Positions 52,741 through 62,126 of a stretch of 64,000 nt of DNA are shown here, one piece after another. Source of the DNA: JACCYQ01 sp036675565. Its GTDB lineage: Bacteria > Bacteroidota > Bacteroidia > Chitinophagales > Chitinophagaceae. The stretch's first letter is position 1. Every line of letters begins with the position of its first letter. Location of the stretch: NCBI GenBank assembly GCA_036675565.1, contig JAKFER010000244.1:99245-163244 (forward strand). Direction: 5' to 3'. Under the pieces are notes generated by a model that saw only the letters and a program-made list of their open reading frames with translations, ran no database searches and had not been told where the DNA came from. A program made the position numbers and the translations under genes.

Positions 52741-54018
52741 TTAAAGTTCGGGATAAAGCGGAAAATCTTTCATGAAGTCTTTTACCAGGTTGCTGACGTC
52801 TGAGATATTTTTTTCATCATCCGTATTCTTTAATACTTTATCCAGGAGGTCAACTACAGTTTCCATATGTTGTTCATTCATACCCCGGGTAGTAATGGCT
52901 GGTACACCAACCCTTATTCCGGAAGTTACAAATGGGCTTTTGTCATCAAAAGGGACAGCATTTTTATTCAGGGTGATATGTGCTTTATCCAAAGTTTCCT
53001 GTGCTTTTTTACCGGTCAGGTTTTTATTTCTTAAATCAATCAGCATTAAATGATTATCAGTTCCACCACTGATAATATCATAACCTCTTTTTGTAAAAGC
53101 AGTCGCCATGGCTTGCGCATTCAGTTGAATTTGCCTGGCATATTGGGTGAATTCGTCGGTCAGTATTTCTCCAAAAGCAATGGCTTTTGCAGCAATAACA
53201 TGTTCCAGTGGACCTCCCTGGGTTCCCGGGAAAACGGCCATATCAAGCAGGTTGCTCATCATACGGATATTCCCTTTCATATCCTTTGCACCAAATGGGT
53301 TTTCAAAATCTTTACCCATTAAAATTATTCCGCCACGCGGTCCGCGCAGTGTTTTGTGTGTGGTTGATGTTACAAAATGACAATGTTCAAATGGATCCTT
53401 CAATAATTTTTTTGCGATCATACCAGCAGGGTGAGCAATATCTGCCATTACCAATGCACCACATTTATCTGCTGCTGTTCTTATTCTTTCATAATCCCAA
53501 TCCCTGCTGTAAGCTGATGCCCCGCAGATGATCAGTTTGGGTTTTTCTTTTTCAGCAACTTCTTCCAGCTTATCATAATCAACCATACCCGTTTCTTTAT
53601 GCACACCATAAAAATGGGGTTCATATAATTTGCCACTAAAGTTTACAGGAGAGCCATGCGTTAAATGGCCACCCATGCTGAGATCCAATCCTAATATTTT
53701 ATCGCCCGGTTTTAAAATGGCCAGCATCACTGCGGCATTGGCTTGTGCGCCACTATGCGGTTGTACATTGGCATAATCACAATTAAAAACTTCTTTAATC
53801 CGGTCTATTGCCAGTTGTTCCGTCTGGTCCACAATTTCACAACCACCATAATAACGACGACCGGGATAACCTTCAGCATACTTATTGGTCATAACATTTC
53901 CCATGGCTTGCATAGTTTGCAGCGATGTAAAATTTTCAGAAGCGATCAGTTCAATTCCATTTCGTTGTCTTTCCAGTTCTTGTTGTATAAGATCAAAAAC
54001 TTTTATATCTCTTTCCAT
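52741..54018 (-). CDS. glyA: Serine hydroxymethyltransferase GlyA
   Basis: PLP enzyme interconverting serine and glycine with transfer of the one-carbon unit to tetrahydrofolate; main source of C1 units for purines and thymidylate. The 425-residue product has IELIASENFTS (residues about 21-31), GRRYYGGCE, GSPVNFSGKLY, ADIAHPAGMIA and the PLP-lysine motif TSTTHKTLRGPRGG (about 227-240). Length is normal. Start ATG at 54018. A TATTTTTG box on the minus strand (54138-54131) may be the -7 element of its promoter, giving a leader of about 110 nt. Confidence 0.97.
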   Translation of the reverse strand: MERDIKVFDLIQQELERQRNGIELIASENFTSLQTMQAMGNVMTNKYAEGYPGRRYYGGCEIVDQTEQLAIDRIKEVFNCDYANVQPHSGAQANAAVMLAILKPGDKILGLDLSMGGHLTHGSPVNFSGKLYEPHFYGVHKETGMVDYDKLEEVAEKEKPKLIICGASAYSRDWDYERIRTAADKCGALVMADIAHPAGMIAKKLLKDPFEHCHFVTSTTHKTLRGPRGGIILMGKDFENPFGAKDMKGNIRMMSNLLDMAVFPGTQGGPLEHVIAAKAIAFGEILTDEFTQYARQIQLNAQAMATAFTKRGYDIISGGTDNHLMLIDLRNKNLTGKKAQETLDKAHITLNKNAVPFDDKSPFVTSGIRVGVPAITTRGMNEQHMETVVDLLDKVLKNTDDEKNISDVSNLVKDFMKDFPLYPEL

Positions 54019-54252
54019 AAAAATCCTTTGGGGGTTATGATTGCAATAATGAAAAAACAGATACCTGCTTAATCGTCCTTCTTATTTTATGATTTGATAG
54101 TAATAAATTATACCTGTTCAAATTGCCCGGCAAAAATACATGAGTATACAATGTGATTATGTTTGAAGCAGAATTTTTATTAATTCATTTTTACCTACTT
54201 TCGTCTGCACATTATTTTTTTATCAAATGCCGCGATTGCGGATACAGGGCTT

Positions 54253-55245
54253 ATGAAAGCAATTATCCCGGTAGCGGGGGCAGGTACTAAACTTCGTCCC
54301 CACACTTATACGCAACCAAAAGCACTCATACCTCTGGCAGGAAAGACGGTATTAAGTATCATAGTTGATCAGTTGCGGGATGCAGGTATTAATGAATTTA
54401 TTTTTATTGTTGGATATCTTGGCGACAAAATCCAGGATTATGTAAAAACAAAGTATCCGGATATTGAAGCGCATTTTGTTCACCAGACGGACAGGCAGGG
54501 GATAGGACATGCTATTAAATTGACCCGGAATATAGTTGATGGAGATGAAATGTTCGTTGTTTTGGGTGATACTATTTGTGAATATGATGTTCACGAAGTG
54601 GTTCGAAGCGAATTTTCCATGTTAGGCGTAAAGAAGGTAGATGATCCCCGGGATTTTGGGGTTGCTGAAATAAATGCAGACGGTTTTGTTGACCATGTTG
54701 TGGAAAAGCCACAAATACCAAAATCAAATATGGCCCTGGTTGGTTTATATAAAGTGAAAGAATCAAACCAGATGTTTCAATGCCTGGAAGATAATATCCG
54801 CCAGGGATTAAGAAGCCATGGAGAATATTCTTTGACAGATGCTTTGGACTGCATGATCAAAGCCGGTGTGCGTTTCAAATCTTTTAAAGTGGAGAACTGG
54901 TTCGATTGTGGCAAGAAAGAAACCTTGCTCGATTCGAATGCTACCATGCTGAAAAAATTTGGTGGCACTATAGATTGCGATAGCGGAACGGGCAACAATG
55001 TCTTTATCAAACCCGTAAGCATTGGAGAAGGTTGCGATATCCGAAATTCTATAATTGGACCCAATGTTAGTATCGGTGACAATACTACAATCGATTACTC
55101 CATCATTAAAAATTCTATTATAGGTTCGTTTTCAAATTTGTTTGATATTGTTCTTGATGAATCTGTTATTGGCAGCGATACCGGTATTCGCGGCGAAACC
55201 CGCACATTAAATATTGGCGACAATACAAACATTGACCTGGGATAA
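54253..55245 (+). CDS. NDP-sugar pyrophosphorylase-type nucleotidyltransferase
   Basis: 330 residues. N-terminal nucleotidyltransferase domain (about 1-235) opens with IPVAGAGTKLRPHTYTQPKALIP: this is the G-x-G-T-x-L-R-P and PK signature of sugar-1-phosphate nucleotidyltransferases, but with Lys where RmlA/GalU have Arg after GxGT. VVLGDTICEYD holds the metal-binding Asp. Residues about 240-330 are hexapeptide repeats of a left-handed beta-helix (IGEGCDIRNSIIGPNVSIGDNTTID), as in glucose-1-phosphate thymidylyl/adenylyltransferases or GlmU-like enzymes. The nucleotide and sugar are not decided by the sequence. No cell-surface polysaccharide cluster is around it. Confidence 0.8.
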   Translation: MKAIIPVAGAGTKLRPHTYTQPKALIPLAGKTVLSIIVDQLRDAGINEFIFIVGYLGDKIQDYVKTKYPDIEAHFVHQTDRQGIGHAIKLTRNIVDGDEMFVVLGDTICEYDVHEVVRSEFSMLGVKKVDDPRDFGVAEINADGFVDHVVEKPQIPKSNMALVGLYKVKESNQMFQCLEDNIRQGLRSHGEYSLTDALDCMIKAGVRFKSFKVENWFDCGKKETLLDSNATMLKKFGGTIDCDSGTGNNVFIKPVSIGEGCDIRNSIIGPNVSIGDNTTIDYSIIKNSIIGSFSNLFDIVLDESVIGSDTGIRGETRTLNIGDNTNIDLG

Positions 55246-55295
55246 CCTCACAAACAGGTTTGCAATCCTTTCTTACAGCTATAAAATTATTATTT

Positions 55296-56237
55296 GTGAT
55301 TACAAACAGGATCACCCGGCTTTTTAATATTGAATTCCCATTGATACAGGCGGGTATGGTTTGGGCCAGTGGATGGCGGTTAGCCAGTGCCGTTAGTAAT
55401 GCAGGTGGTTTGGGTATTATTGGTAGTGGCAGTATGTACCCTGAAGTTTTGAGAGAGCATATTCAAAAGTGCAAAATAGCAACGGATAAACCTTTTGCAG
55501 TTAATCTTCCATTGTTATATCCTGATATTGATAAACACGTTTCTGTACTCATTGAAGAAAAGGTGGAGATCGTTTTCACATCTGCGGGAAATCCCAGGAC
55601 CTGGACTTCCATGCTAAAAGAAAATGGGATCAAAGTTGTTCATGTGGTTAGCAGCTCCAAATTTGCCATAAAGTCGGAAGATGCCGGTTGCGATGCTGTT
55701 GTTGCTGAAGGTTTCGAAGCAGGAGGTCACAATGGAAGGGAGGAAACAACGACAATGGTTTTAGTGCCTGCCGTTTGCCAGGCAGTGTCCATCCCTGTAA
55801 TTGCCGCAGGCGGCATAGCCACCGGAAGACAAATGTTGGCGGCTATGGTTCTGGGCGCTGAGGGTGTACAAATGGGGAGCCGGTTTGTTGCTTCAAAAGA
55901 AGCATCCTCTCACCCGGAATTTAAAAAGGCTATTATAAACTCACATGAAGGCGATACTATTTTAACATTAAAGCAATTGACTCCTGTCAGGCTAATGCGA
56001 AATCATTTTTTCCAACAGGTTCAGGAAGCGGAAAGCCGATGTGCATCTAAAGAAGAGCTCATCAATTTGCTGGGACGAGCAAGGGCAAAAAAGGGAATGT
56101 TTGAGGGAAACCTGGAAGAGGGCGAACTGGAAATAGGGCAGGTGAGTGCCATCCTGAAAGATATACTGCCGGCAGCTTTCATCGTAGAAAATATAAAAAA
56201 AGAATTTACGGAAGCATTAGTAAATCCATTCAAATAA
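55296..56237 (+). CDS. Nitronate monooxygenase / FabK-like flavoprotein
   Basis: 313 residues from GTG at 55296. TIM-barrel flavoenzyme with the 2-nitropropane dioxygenase signatures: LIQAGMVWASG, SNAGGLGIIGSGSM (residues about 35-48), VVAEGFEAGGHNG (with the catalytic His, about 136-148) and PVIAAGGIATGRQMLAAMVLGAEGVQMGSRF (the FMN-phosphate site, about 166-196). The family includes nitronate monooxygenase and the enoyl-ACP reductase FabK, which cannot be told apart here. The open frame reaches TTG at 55260, but the 12 added residues are not family-like. It starts 50 bp after the nucleotidyltransferase gene. Confidence 0.85.
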   Translation: MITNRITRLFNIEFPLIQAGMVWASGWRLASAVSNAGGLGIIGSGSMYPEVLREHIQKCKIATDKPFAVNLPLLYPDIDKHVSVLIEEKVEIVFTSAGNPRTWTSMLKENGIKVVHVVSSSKFAIKSEDAGCDAVVAEGFEAGGHNGREETTTMVLVPAVCQAVSIPVIAAGGIATGRQMLAAMVLGAEGVQMGSRFVASKEASSHPEFKKAIINSHEGDTILTLKQLTPVRLMRNHFFQQVQEAESRCASKEELINLLGRARAKKGMFEGNLEEGELEIGQVSAILKDILPAAFIVENIKKEFTEALVNPFK

Positions 56238-56294
56238 CCTATTTTTGAAACGGGAAAGTGTGCGAGATAATTCTATAATTTTAAATTGAATCGC

Positions 56295-56702
56295 ATGAAT
56301 AAATATAAAATTATCCTTTGTTTAAGCATTTGCTTATCAGGATTTTTATTCTCCCATGCCAATGATATAATTGCCCCTGAATCAAATCCTGCAAAAAAGA
56401 ATATCATTAATGGTGCTATCAATAGCGCTGAATCAAAAAAGCCTATTAAAGATGTAAACATCATCGCCTATCTCGATGCCAAAAGAGAAAAAGTAGTTAC
56501 TTCTGATACAAAAGGTAATTATGCTTTTGAAGATTTAAAACCCGGAACATATACTTTAATATTTCAGAAATCAGGCTATAAAAAAGTTACCCGCGAAAAA
56601 ATTGTTGTTAAGATTGATGAATCTTTCTTACTTGATATAGAGATGATCGAAGATGAATACGGAACGATTCCTTCTCCATTTCACTTCTCAAACGAAAAAT
56701 AA
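56295..56702 (+). CDS. Exported carboxypeptidase-regulatory / CnaB-like domain protein
   Basis: 135 residues from ATG 56295 (a TTG at 56286 adds three). Signal peptide (about 1-22, cleaved near SHA-ND), followed by a single carboxypeptidase-regulatory-like/CnaB fold: GAINSAESKKPIKDVNIIAYLDAKREKV (about 43-70), 'TSDTKGNYAFEDLKPGTYTLIFQKSGYKK' (about 73-101). The tail after about 120 is acidic (EMIEDEYG). The domain is found in many Bacteroidota periplasmic proteins and receptors; here it stands alone. It converges on the coiled-coil gene, with a terminator between them. Confidence 0.65.
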   Translation: MNKYKIILCLSICLSGFLFSHANDIIAPESNPAKKNIINGAINSAESKKPIKDVNIIAYLDAKREKVVTSDTKGNYAFEDLKPGTYTLIFQKSGYKKVTREKIVVKIDESFLLDIEMIEDEYGTIPSPFHFSNEK

Positions 56703-56716
56703 AATCATTATAAAAT

Positions 56717-56751
56717 AAAAAGCGGGATGATCTTTCATCCCGCTTTTTTTA
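56717..56751. terminator. Bidirectional terminator between convergent genes
   Basis: AAAAGCGGGATGA (56717-56730) pairs with TCATCCCGCTTTT (56735-56748) around TCTT, with T- and A-runs on either side; 14-bp perfect stem. Confidence 0.9.
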
Positions 56752-56769
56752 TTCTATTATCTCCAAAGC

Positions 56770-57426
56770 TTATTGCTGCTTTAATTCCTTCCTGGTTTTT
56801 TCAATTTCTTTCCGGGCATTTTCCAATTCTTTTTCAATTTCAGGTTTCATTTTTTTTAGTTCTTCTTTTACCTTTTCCATTTCGATTTCCATTTTAGGTA
56901 ATTCTATTTCCTTCACTTTATTAAGTTCTACCTTGATTTCTTCCCAATCAATTTTTGCAATGGCTTCTTTTGTTTCTAATTCAATTTTAGCCATATCTAT
57001 TTCTTTGATCGCCTTGTTTATTTCCTGTTCAATTTTTTTGGTATCTATATTTTTTAAGGCCTGTGAAATCTCTTTCTCCATTTTATTCCAGTCAATCTCA
57101 TTCAGAGCTTTTTCCAGCTGCGCTTCTGCTTTATCTAATTTTTCTAATTCTATATCCAGGTCTATTTTATTAGGTTTTTTGGGTGCAGGCACAGTGTCCA
57201 TCCATGGTTGAAATTCAATAAATACAGGCTTTGCAAAAATAGGGGGAGCTGGAGGAACTGGAGGTGCTGGCGGTATGCCTGGTATTGCTGGTAATGATAC
57301 AGTTTCTTCAATTGTGAAACCTGGAATTACAGGTTTTTGAGAATCAATCACCTGCCATGAACTGGTAATAATTGCTGTTCCCGTAATTATCATGAACAGA
57401 ATTCCTTTTTTAAATTGCTTTTTCAT
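56770..57426 (-). CDS. Proline-rich, coiled-coil envelope protein of unknown function
   Basis: 218 residues. An N-terminal hydrophobic helix (about 8-24) may be a signal anchor. Then comes a Pro/Ile/Ala stretch (about 46-66, 'PAIPGIPPAPPVPPAPPIF'), and from about residue 82 to the end an unbroken Glu/Lys/Ile/Leu-rich helix with a loose heptad pattern and repeats of 'I..idw.k.e.ei..al..i' (DWNKMEKEISQALKNIDTKKIEQEI), ending KELKQQ. A long coiled coil is expected. There is no recognised family; similar K/E-rich helices occur in envelope spacers. Opposite strand to the CnaB-like gene, ABC transporter genes lie upstream. Confidence 0.55.
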   Translation of the reverse strand: MKKQFKKGILFMIITGTAIITSSWQVIDSQKPVIPGFTIEETVSLPAIPGIPPAPPVPPAPPIFAKPVFIEFQPWMDTVPAPKKPNKIDLDIELEKLDKAEAQLEKALNEIDWNKMEKEISQALKNIDTKKIEQEINKAIKEIDMAKIELETKEAIAKIDWEEIKVELNKVKEIELPKMEIEMEKVKEELKKMKPEIEKELENARKEIEKTRKELKQQ

Positions 57427-57530
57427 ATTGAATGGTTGTTTAATAATGAGTATTTATTTGATGGAATAAATGTACGACAACATTCGTAATTATATTCTCC
57501 ATTGGTCAGGAAATGCTACCGTTCAATAAA

Positions 57531-57557
57531 AAACCATCCTTAACAGGATGGTCTTTT
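57531..57557 (-). terminator. Terminator of the ABC transporter genes
   Basis: On the minus strand ACCATCCT and AGGATGGT (57533-57540 with 57545-57552) form an 8-bp stem around 4 nt, with T-rich DNA after it. It lies about 50 bp beyond the stop of the permease gene at 57607. Confidence 0.75.
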
Positions 57558-57606
57558 TAAAAAGATGATTTTTTTGTTACCTCATTTTTAAATTGTCAAA
57601 TTGATT

Positions 57607-58929
57607 TTATCGCCTGATCCATTTAAACATTTCTTTCCAGGTTGCTTTTTTACCATACATCAGGATACCCGTGCGATAAATTTTTGCTGCCAGCCAGGTT
57701 GTAAAGAAAAAACCAGCTACCAGCAAAGACATTGATAAACCCAATTGCCACCATGGCACTGTGCCTGGTACACCAAAAGGAATTCGGGCCATCATTACAA
57801 TGGGTGAAAAGAAAGGAATGATGCTGGACCAGGTTGCCATAGCACTGTTTGGATTGGTGACTGCATTTACCATGATTACAATGGCCAGGATGATAGGCAT
57901 AGTAATAGGTAGCATCAGGCTTTGTGCATCCTGAGGATCTTCGTTCACCGTGCTGCCCACTGCTGCAAACAATGCAGCGTAAAAAAGGTATCCGCCAATA
58001 AAATAAAACAGGAAACAAAATATGATCATGCCCCAGTTAACCGAAGACAATTCGATCTGGGCACTGGCCAATGCCCTGATAGCATCTGAACCTTGCTGAC
58101 TCGTCCCTGGCATATTGTTTTGTGATTGCTGAACCTGCTCCATCACTTCTGGAGATATCATTGCACCCAATACAGAACTAAATACAATAATCAAAATGAT
58201 CCACATTAAAAACTGGGTAATGCCAACTGCACCAATTCCTAAAATTTTACCCATCATTAATTGCACCGGTTTTACGGATGATATAACGACTTCGGCTATG
58301 CGATTTGTCTTTTCTTCCATCACACCTCTCATAACCATGGTGCCATAAATAAATAGGGTGATATAAATAAGAAAACCACTTGCGTAACCAACCCCGAAGG
58401 CCACACCAGAGTTACCTTGTTTTAAAACGTCGCCTTCTCCCTTAATCATATCAGCATATGGAACTTCTTTGGCCCGGTCTTTAATAGAATCAATCTGGCT
58501 GGGTTTGATGTTCAGCTCCCGGCTGATCATATTATTTTCCATAGCACGGTTAATCTGTCGTTGAATTCCTTCACTTACGGACATGCCGTAATTTTTTGAT
58601 GTGATCAGTTTAATACTGTCGGAGTTATTAAAAGCAGTACGTGGCGGGATCAAAACACCTGAATAGCCCTGCTTTTCGAAGTTTGAAGTATCAACACCAG
58701 TTACAAAATCAAATGTGATGGTTTTACCATTCTCAAGATTTCCATCAAAATAATTGTTTGGATCAATTACGGCTACTTTCTCCGAATCCATATTTTGAAC
58801 CGTTATGTAAGTAACGGCCGCAAAAATTCCCACAAACAATAAAGGAGTAAGAATGGTAGATAGTATGAATGTCTTTTTGCGAACACGGGTCAGGTATTCT
58901 CTTTTTATGATTAACCAGGTTTTGTTCAT
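57607..58929 (-). CDS. ABC-2-type transporter permease (NatB-like)
   Basis: 440 residues. N-terminal membrane helix (about 22-43, TFILSTILTPLLFVGIFAAVTY) after a basic tail, a large extracytoplasmic loop (about 45-185), and five or six helices in the C-terminal half (about 185-425). This layout, with the starting 'W.i.kREyltrvrkKtFil.ti..P', is that of NatB/ABC-2 permeases, exporters of sodium, peptides or lipids. It is 9 bp downstream of the ATPase gene at 58939. The substrate cannot be predicted from the sequence. Confidence 0.85.
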   Translation of the reverse strand: MNKTWLIIKREYLTRVRKKTFILSTILTPLLFVGIFAAVTYITVQNMDSEKVAVIDPNNYFDGNLENGKTITFDFVTGVDTSNFEKQGYSGVLIPPRTAFNNSDSIKLITSKNYGMSVSEGIQRQINRAMENNMISRELNIKPSQIDSIKDRAKEVPYADMIKGEGDVLKQGNSGVAFGVGYASGFLIYITLFIYGTMVMRGVMEEKTNRIAEVVISSVKPVQLMMGKILGIGAVGITQFLMWIILIIVFSSVLGAMISPEVMEQVQQSQNNMPGTSQQGSDAIRALASAQIELSSVNWGMIIFCFLFYFIGGYLFYAALFAAVGSTVNEDPQDAQSLMLPITMPIILAIVIMVNAVTNPNSAMATWSSIIPFFSPIVMMARIPFGVPGTVPWWQLGLSMSLLVAGFFFTTWLAAKIYRTGILMYGKKATWKEMFKWIRR

Positions 58930-58938
58930 AATAAATTA

Positions 58939-59874
58939 TTAAGCAGTTGTTTCCTGGAATTGGCGGGTAATTGAAGTGCCTTCAACCAGTTTTATAAAAA
59001 TATCGTTGAGAGATGGTAATAGTTCATTAAAAGATATGATGCCTGCATTTCGATCTAAAAAATATCGCAACACATCATTTTGTTTGTAACCGTCCCTGAT
59101 TTTCAGGATGTAAGACTGATCCTTGTGATTGACCACTTCAAATATCTGTGTATCATCTACCGCAGGTATTTGTTCAAAACCAATACTAAAGAGATTTTCT
59201 TTGAATTCCTGTTTAATGTTTTGAACCGTACCATCTAAAATTTTGGAACCTTTATTGACCAGGATGATATGATCGCAAATCTCTTCAACCTGCTCCATCC
59301 TGTGTGTACTGAAAATAATCGTGGAACCATTTTGAGCCAGGTTATAAATTTCTTCTTTAATGATGTTGCTGTTTACCGGGTCCAGTCCGCTGAAAGGTTC
59401 ATCAAGAATAATTAATTTGGGCTGATGTAATACAGTAGTAACAAATTGCAGTTTTTGCGACATCCCTTTTGACAGGTCTTCTACTTTTTTATTCCACCAG
59501 TTTTGCATTTCCAGTCGTACAAACCAGGTTTTAATTTTTTCCATGGCTTCTGCACGACCAAGTCCTTTGAGTTGGGCCAGGTAAAGAGCCTGTTCGCCGA
59601 TCTTCATTTTTTTATATAGACCTCTTTCTTCCGGCATGTAACCAATTTGTGCCACATCTTTACGGGCATCGAATGGTTTGCCATCAAAAATGATTTCTCC
59701 TTCATCAGGATAAAAAATACCGGTGATCATTCGAAGCAATGTAGTTTTACCGGCACCATTCGGTCCTAATAAACCAAATATTCCTCCTTTTTCAACAGTA
59801 AAACTGATATCATCAACCGCTTTTTGGGTTGCATAATATTTCTTCAGGTTTTTTACTTCAAGTAGATTATTCAT
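58939..59874 (-). CDS. ABC transporter ATP-binding protein (NatA-like)
   Basis: 311 residues from ATG 59874. All ABC ATPase motifs are intact: Walker A GLLGPNGAGKTTLLRM (residues about 33-48), Q-loop IGYMPEERGLYK, signature LSKGMSQKLQF, Walker B LIILDEPFSGLDP (about 150-162) and H-loop STHRMEQ. A C-terminal domain of about 90 residues follows (about 215-311), as in NatA-like exporters. It is directly followed by its permease gene, so the pair forms a complete ABC-2 exporter. The frame continues upstream to TTG at 59892, but MNNLLEVKNLKKYY is the usual start for the family. Confidence 0.9.
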   Translation of the reverse strand: MNNLLEVKNLKKYYATQKAVDDISFTVEKGGIFGLLGPNGAGKTTLLRMITGIFYPDEGEIIFDGKPFDARKDVAQIGYMPEERGLYKKMKIGEQALYLAQLKGLGRAEAMEKIKTWFVRLEMQNWWNKKVEDLSKGMSQKLQFVTTVLHQPKLIILDEPFSGLDPVNSNIIKEEIYNLAQNGSTIIFSTHRMEQVEEICDHIILVNKGSKILDGTVQNIKQEFKENLFSIGFEQIPAVDDTQIFEVVNHKDQSYILKIRDGYKQNDVLRYFLDRNAGIISFNELLPSLNDIFIKLVEGTSITRQFQETTA

Positions 59875-60016
59875 AAGCCTTGTGGAAAGCAAGTTTGCTT
59901 TACTTGTTTGGTTGATTTATATGTGGCGAACATAATAAAGATTTTACAACATAAAAAAGTTAGATGAATATATTACTTGTATAAAGTATGGATGGCAAAA
60001 TCAAATTTCTAAAAAT

Positions 60017-61570
60017 TTACCTGCATGCTATTTTATAAGCTACTCTTTCACCATCCATTGCTGCACTGATGATACCACCCGCATAACCAGCACCTTCTCC
60101 GCAAGGATAAAGATTCTTTACCTGGGGGTGATGTAAAGATTCTGTACCTCTTGGAATTCTGACGGGAGAAGATGTTCTTGATTCTGTGGCTACAACCACA
60201 GCTTCATGGCTGTAATAGCCTTTCATTTTTTTGCCAAATTCAACAAATGCTTTTTGTAAGCTATTAAAAATAAAACCGGGCAGCACTTCTTTTAATGGTG
60301 CAGGTTGTATACCCGGAATATATGAACAGGCTGGCAGGGAGGAAGAAATTCTTCCCTCAACAAAATCTGTCATTCGTAATGCAGGAGCAACCAGTTTTCC
60401 GCCACCAACTTCAAAAGCCTTTTGTTCCACGGCCTGTTGAAAGTATAACCCGGACAGTGCCTGTTGTTTTTTAAAGGATTGAACATCTTTTTCATCAACC
60501 GTTACAACCATTCCACTATTTGCAAACGGATTATTTCTCTTTGATGGGGACCAGCCATTCACTACAATTTCTCCAGGGCTGGTCGCTGCTGGAGCAATGA
60601 TACCACCAGGGCACATGCAAAATGAAAATACGCCTTTGCCTGAAACCTGTTGCACAAGACTGTATGATGCAGGAGGTAAGTCATTGGTTCTTTGATTACA
60701 ATGGTATTGTATATTATCAATGATACTTTGCGGATGCTCTACTCTTACACCAAGAGCAAATGGCTTAAATTCTATCAATAACTGTTTGTTTTGCATCATA
60801 AAAAAAATATCTCTAGCTGAATGACCGGTTGCAAGGATGACGGCTTCACCTTCAAACCAATTATTATCTGCTGTTTGTACTTTTTTTATTTGTTCATTTT
60901 CAATAACAAAGTCAATTACTTTTTTATTAAAGAGAAAGATCCCACCGCGATCTTCAATTAATTGGCGAATGCTTGTAATAATATGAGGCAGTTTATTGGT
61001 ACCAATGTGCGGATGTGCATCATATAAAATATTTGAAGGTGCTCCAAACTGGACCAACAGGTTCAGTATGCGGTTAATATCACCTCTTTTATTACTGCGT
61101 GTGTATAATTTACCATCACTGTAAGTGCCTGCACCTCCTTCTCCAAAACAATAATTACTTTCCGGATTTACCAATCCTTCCTTATTCATAATAGCAAGAT
61201 CCCGCCTGCGGGATCGGACATCCTTTCCTCTTTCGAGAATGATGGGTTGAATGCCTTCAGCAATCAATGTTAATGCAGCAAATAAACCAGCAGGACCGGC
61301 GCCAATGATTACAACTTTTCTTTTTGCATTCTTAACATCATTGAAAGTATAAGTAACCGGTTTATTTTCAATAAAGGGTTCGTGAATGAAAGCGTTGACC
61401 GTTAACTGAATATAAGGTTGCTTACTTCTTGCGTCAATAGATTTTTTAAGCAAATGAAAACCTGAGATTTCATTTTCCTTACATCCTTCAGATGCAGCAA
61501 TTTTTTGTTTGATTACTGCTGCGTCCATTGCTTCAGAAGGCAGTAGTCGCAATATGATCTTTTTTTGCAT
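60017..61570 (-). CDS. FAD-dependent dehydrogenase, COG2509 family
   Basis: 517 residues from ATG 61570 (an earlier in-frame TTG at 61633 adds 21 that do not look like the family). N-terminal domain of about 75 residues, then the FAD-binding loop VVIIGAGPAGLFAALTLIAEG (about 87-107), followed by 'SNYCFGEGGAGTYSDGKLYTR', 'FKPFALGVRVEHPQSIID' and, near the end, the second dinucleotide region LYPCGEGAGYAGGIISAAMDG. These blocks define the COG2509 family of uncharacterised FAD oxidoreductases, wide in bacteria, with some relation to BaiN-like enzymes. Substrate unknown. No neighbour suggests a pathway. Confidence 0.8.
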   Translation of the reverse strand: MQKKIILRLLPSEAMDAAVIKQKIAASEGCKENEISGFHLLKKSIDARSKQPYIQLTVNAFIHEPFIENKPVTYTFNDVKNAKRKVVIIGAGPAGLFAALTLIAEGIQPIILERGKDVRSRRRDLAIMNKEGLVNPESNYCFGEGGAGTYSDGKLYTRSNKRGDINRILNLLVQFGAPSNILYDAHPHIGTNKLPHIITSIRQLIEDRGGIFLFNKKVIDFVIENEQIKKVQTADNNWFEGEAVILATGHSARDIFFMMQNKQLLIEFKPFALGVRVEHPQSIIDNIQYHCNQRTNDLPPASYSLVQQVSGKGVFSFCMCPGGIIAPAATSPGEIVVNGWSPSKRNNPFANSGMVVTVDEKDVQSFKKQQALSGLYFQQAVEQKAFEVGGGKLVAPALRMTDFVEGRISSSLPACSYIPGIQPAPLKEVLPGFIFNSLQKAFVEFGKKMKGYYSHEAVVVATESRTSSPVRIPRGTESLHHPQVKNLYPCGEGAGYAGGIISAAMDGERVAYKIACR

Positions 61571-62126
61571 GGTCAGGTATTTATCCTGAAAGCAATCAGG
61601 GGTTAGTGAATTCTTGCAAAACAGATTTTGCAAGGCGTCAAAGGTAAAATAGGTTCAGCGTGTACAGGTAATTTTTTTTACAAATACAACCCAACTTTAA
61701 TACAGAATTTTTTTTTACTCATTAATAAAAAAATTGCTTGCCGTAATAGCAGATTATAGCTATCTTGAAAAGGTTACTTTTAATTTGATTCGATAACTGA
61801 AGAAATACATTCAGCTATTGAAGAAAAAAAATCAGCAAACGTTTGTGGGGATTAAGATGCACGTATTCTTTGTGTTGCAACATTGTATTCAAATGAATTT
61901 GTGATATGATACTGATTCATTTTATGAATAAAATTTGGAATTTTTTTTTGACAAAAAGTATTGTATCGGGTAGGTAAAAAATCAGGTTAATAAAATTTTT
62001 TTTCTAACAAAGAATTTTAGATATTCGCTCCCCTGTCCTAAAAAAATCTTTTTATCAACACACTGTGAAAAATTAAATAAGCCGGAAATAGAATTTACCC
62101 AATTTAAAAAACTGCTTTACGAAGTA
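61571..62126. other. AT-rich intergenic region before dnaA
   Basis: 556 bp without a gene, AT-rich with several A- and T-runs. One good DnaA-box-like site, TTATCAACA at 62052-62060 (one mismatch), and a poorer inverted one at 62064-62072 lie about 60-75 bp before the dnaA start, fitting autoregulation of dnaA. No cluster of boxes with a DNA-unwinding element was made out, so I do not call an origin of replication. Nothing else is recognisable. Confidence 0.5.

Noticed and set aside
61571..62126. Origin of replication beside dnaA
   Set aside because: Only one good and one poor DnaA-box-like site; no cluster of boxes. GC-skew over the whole chromosome would be needed.
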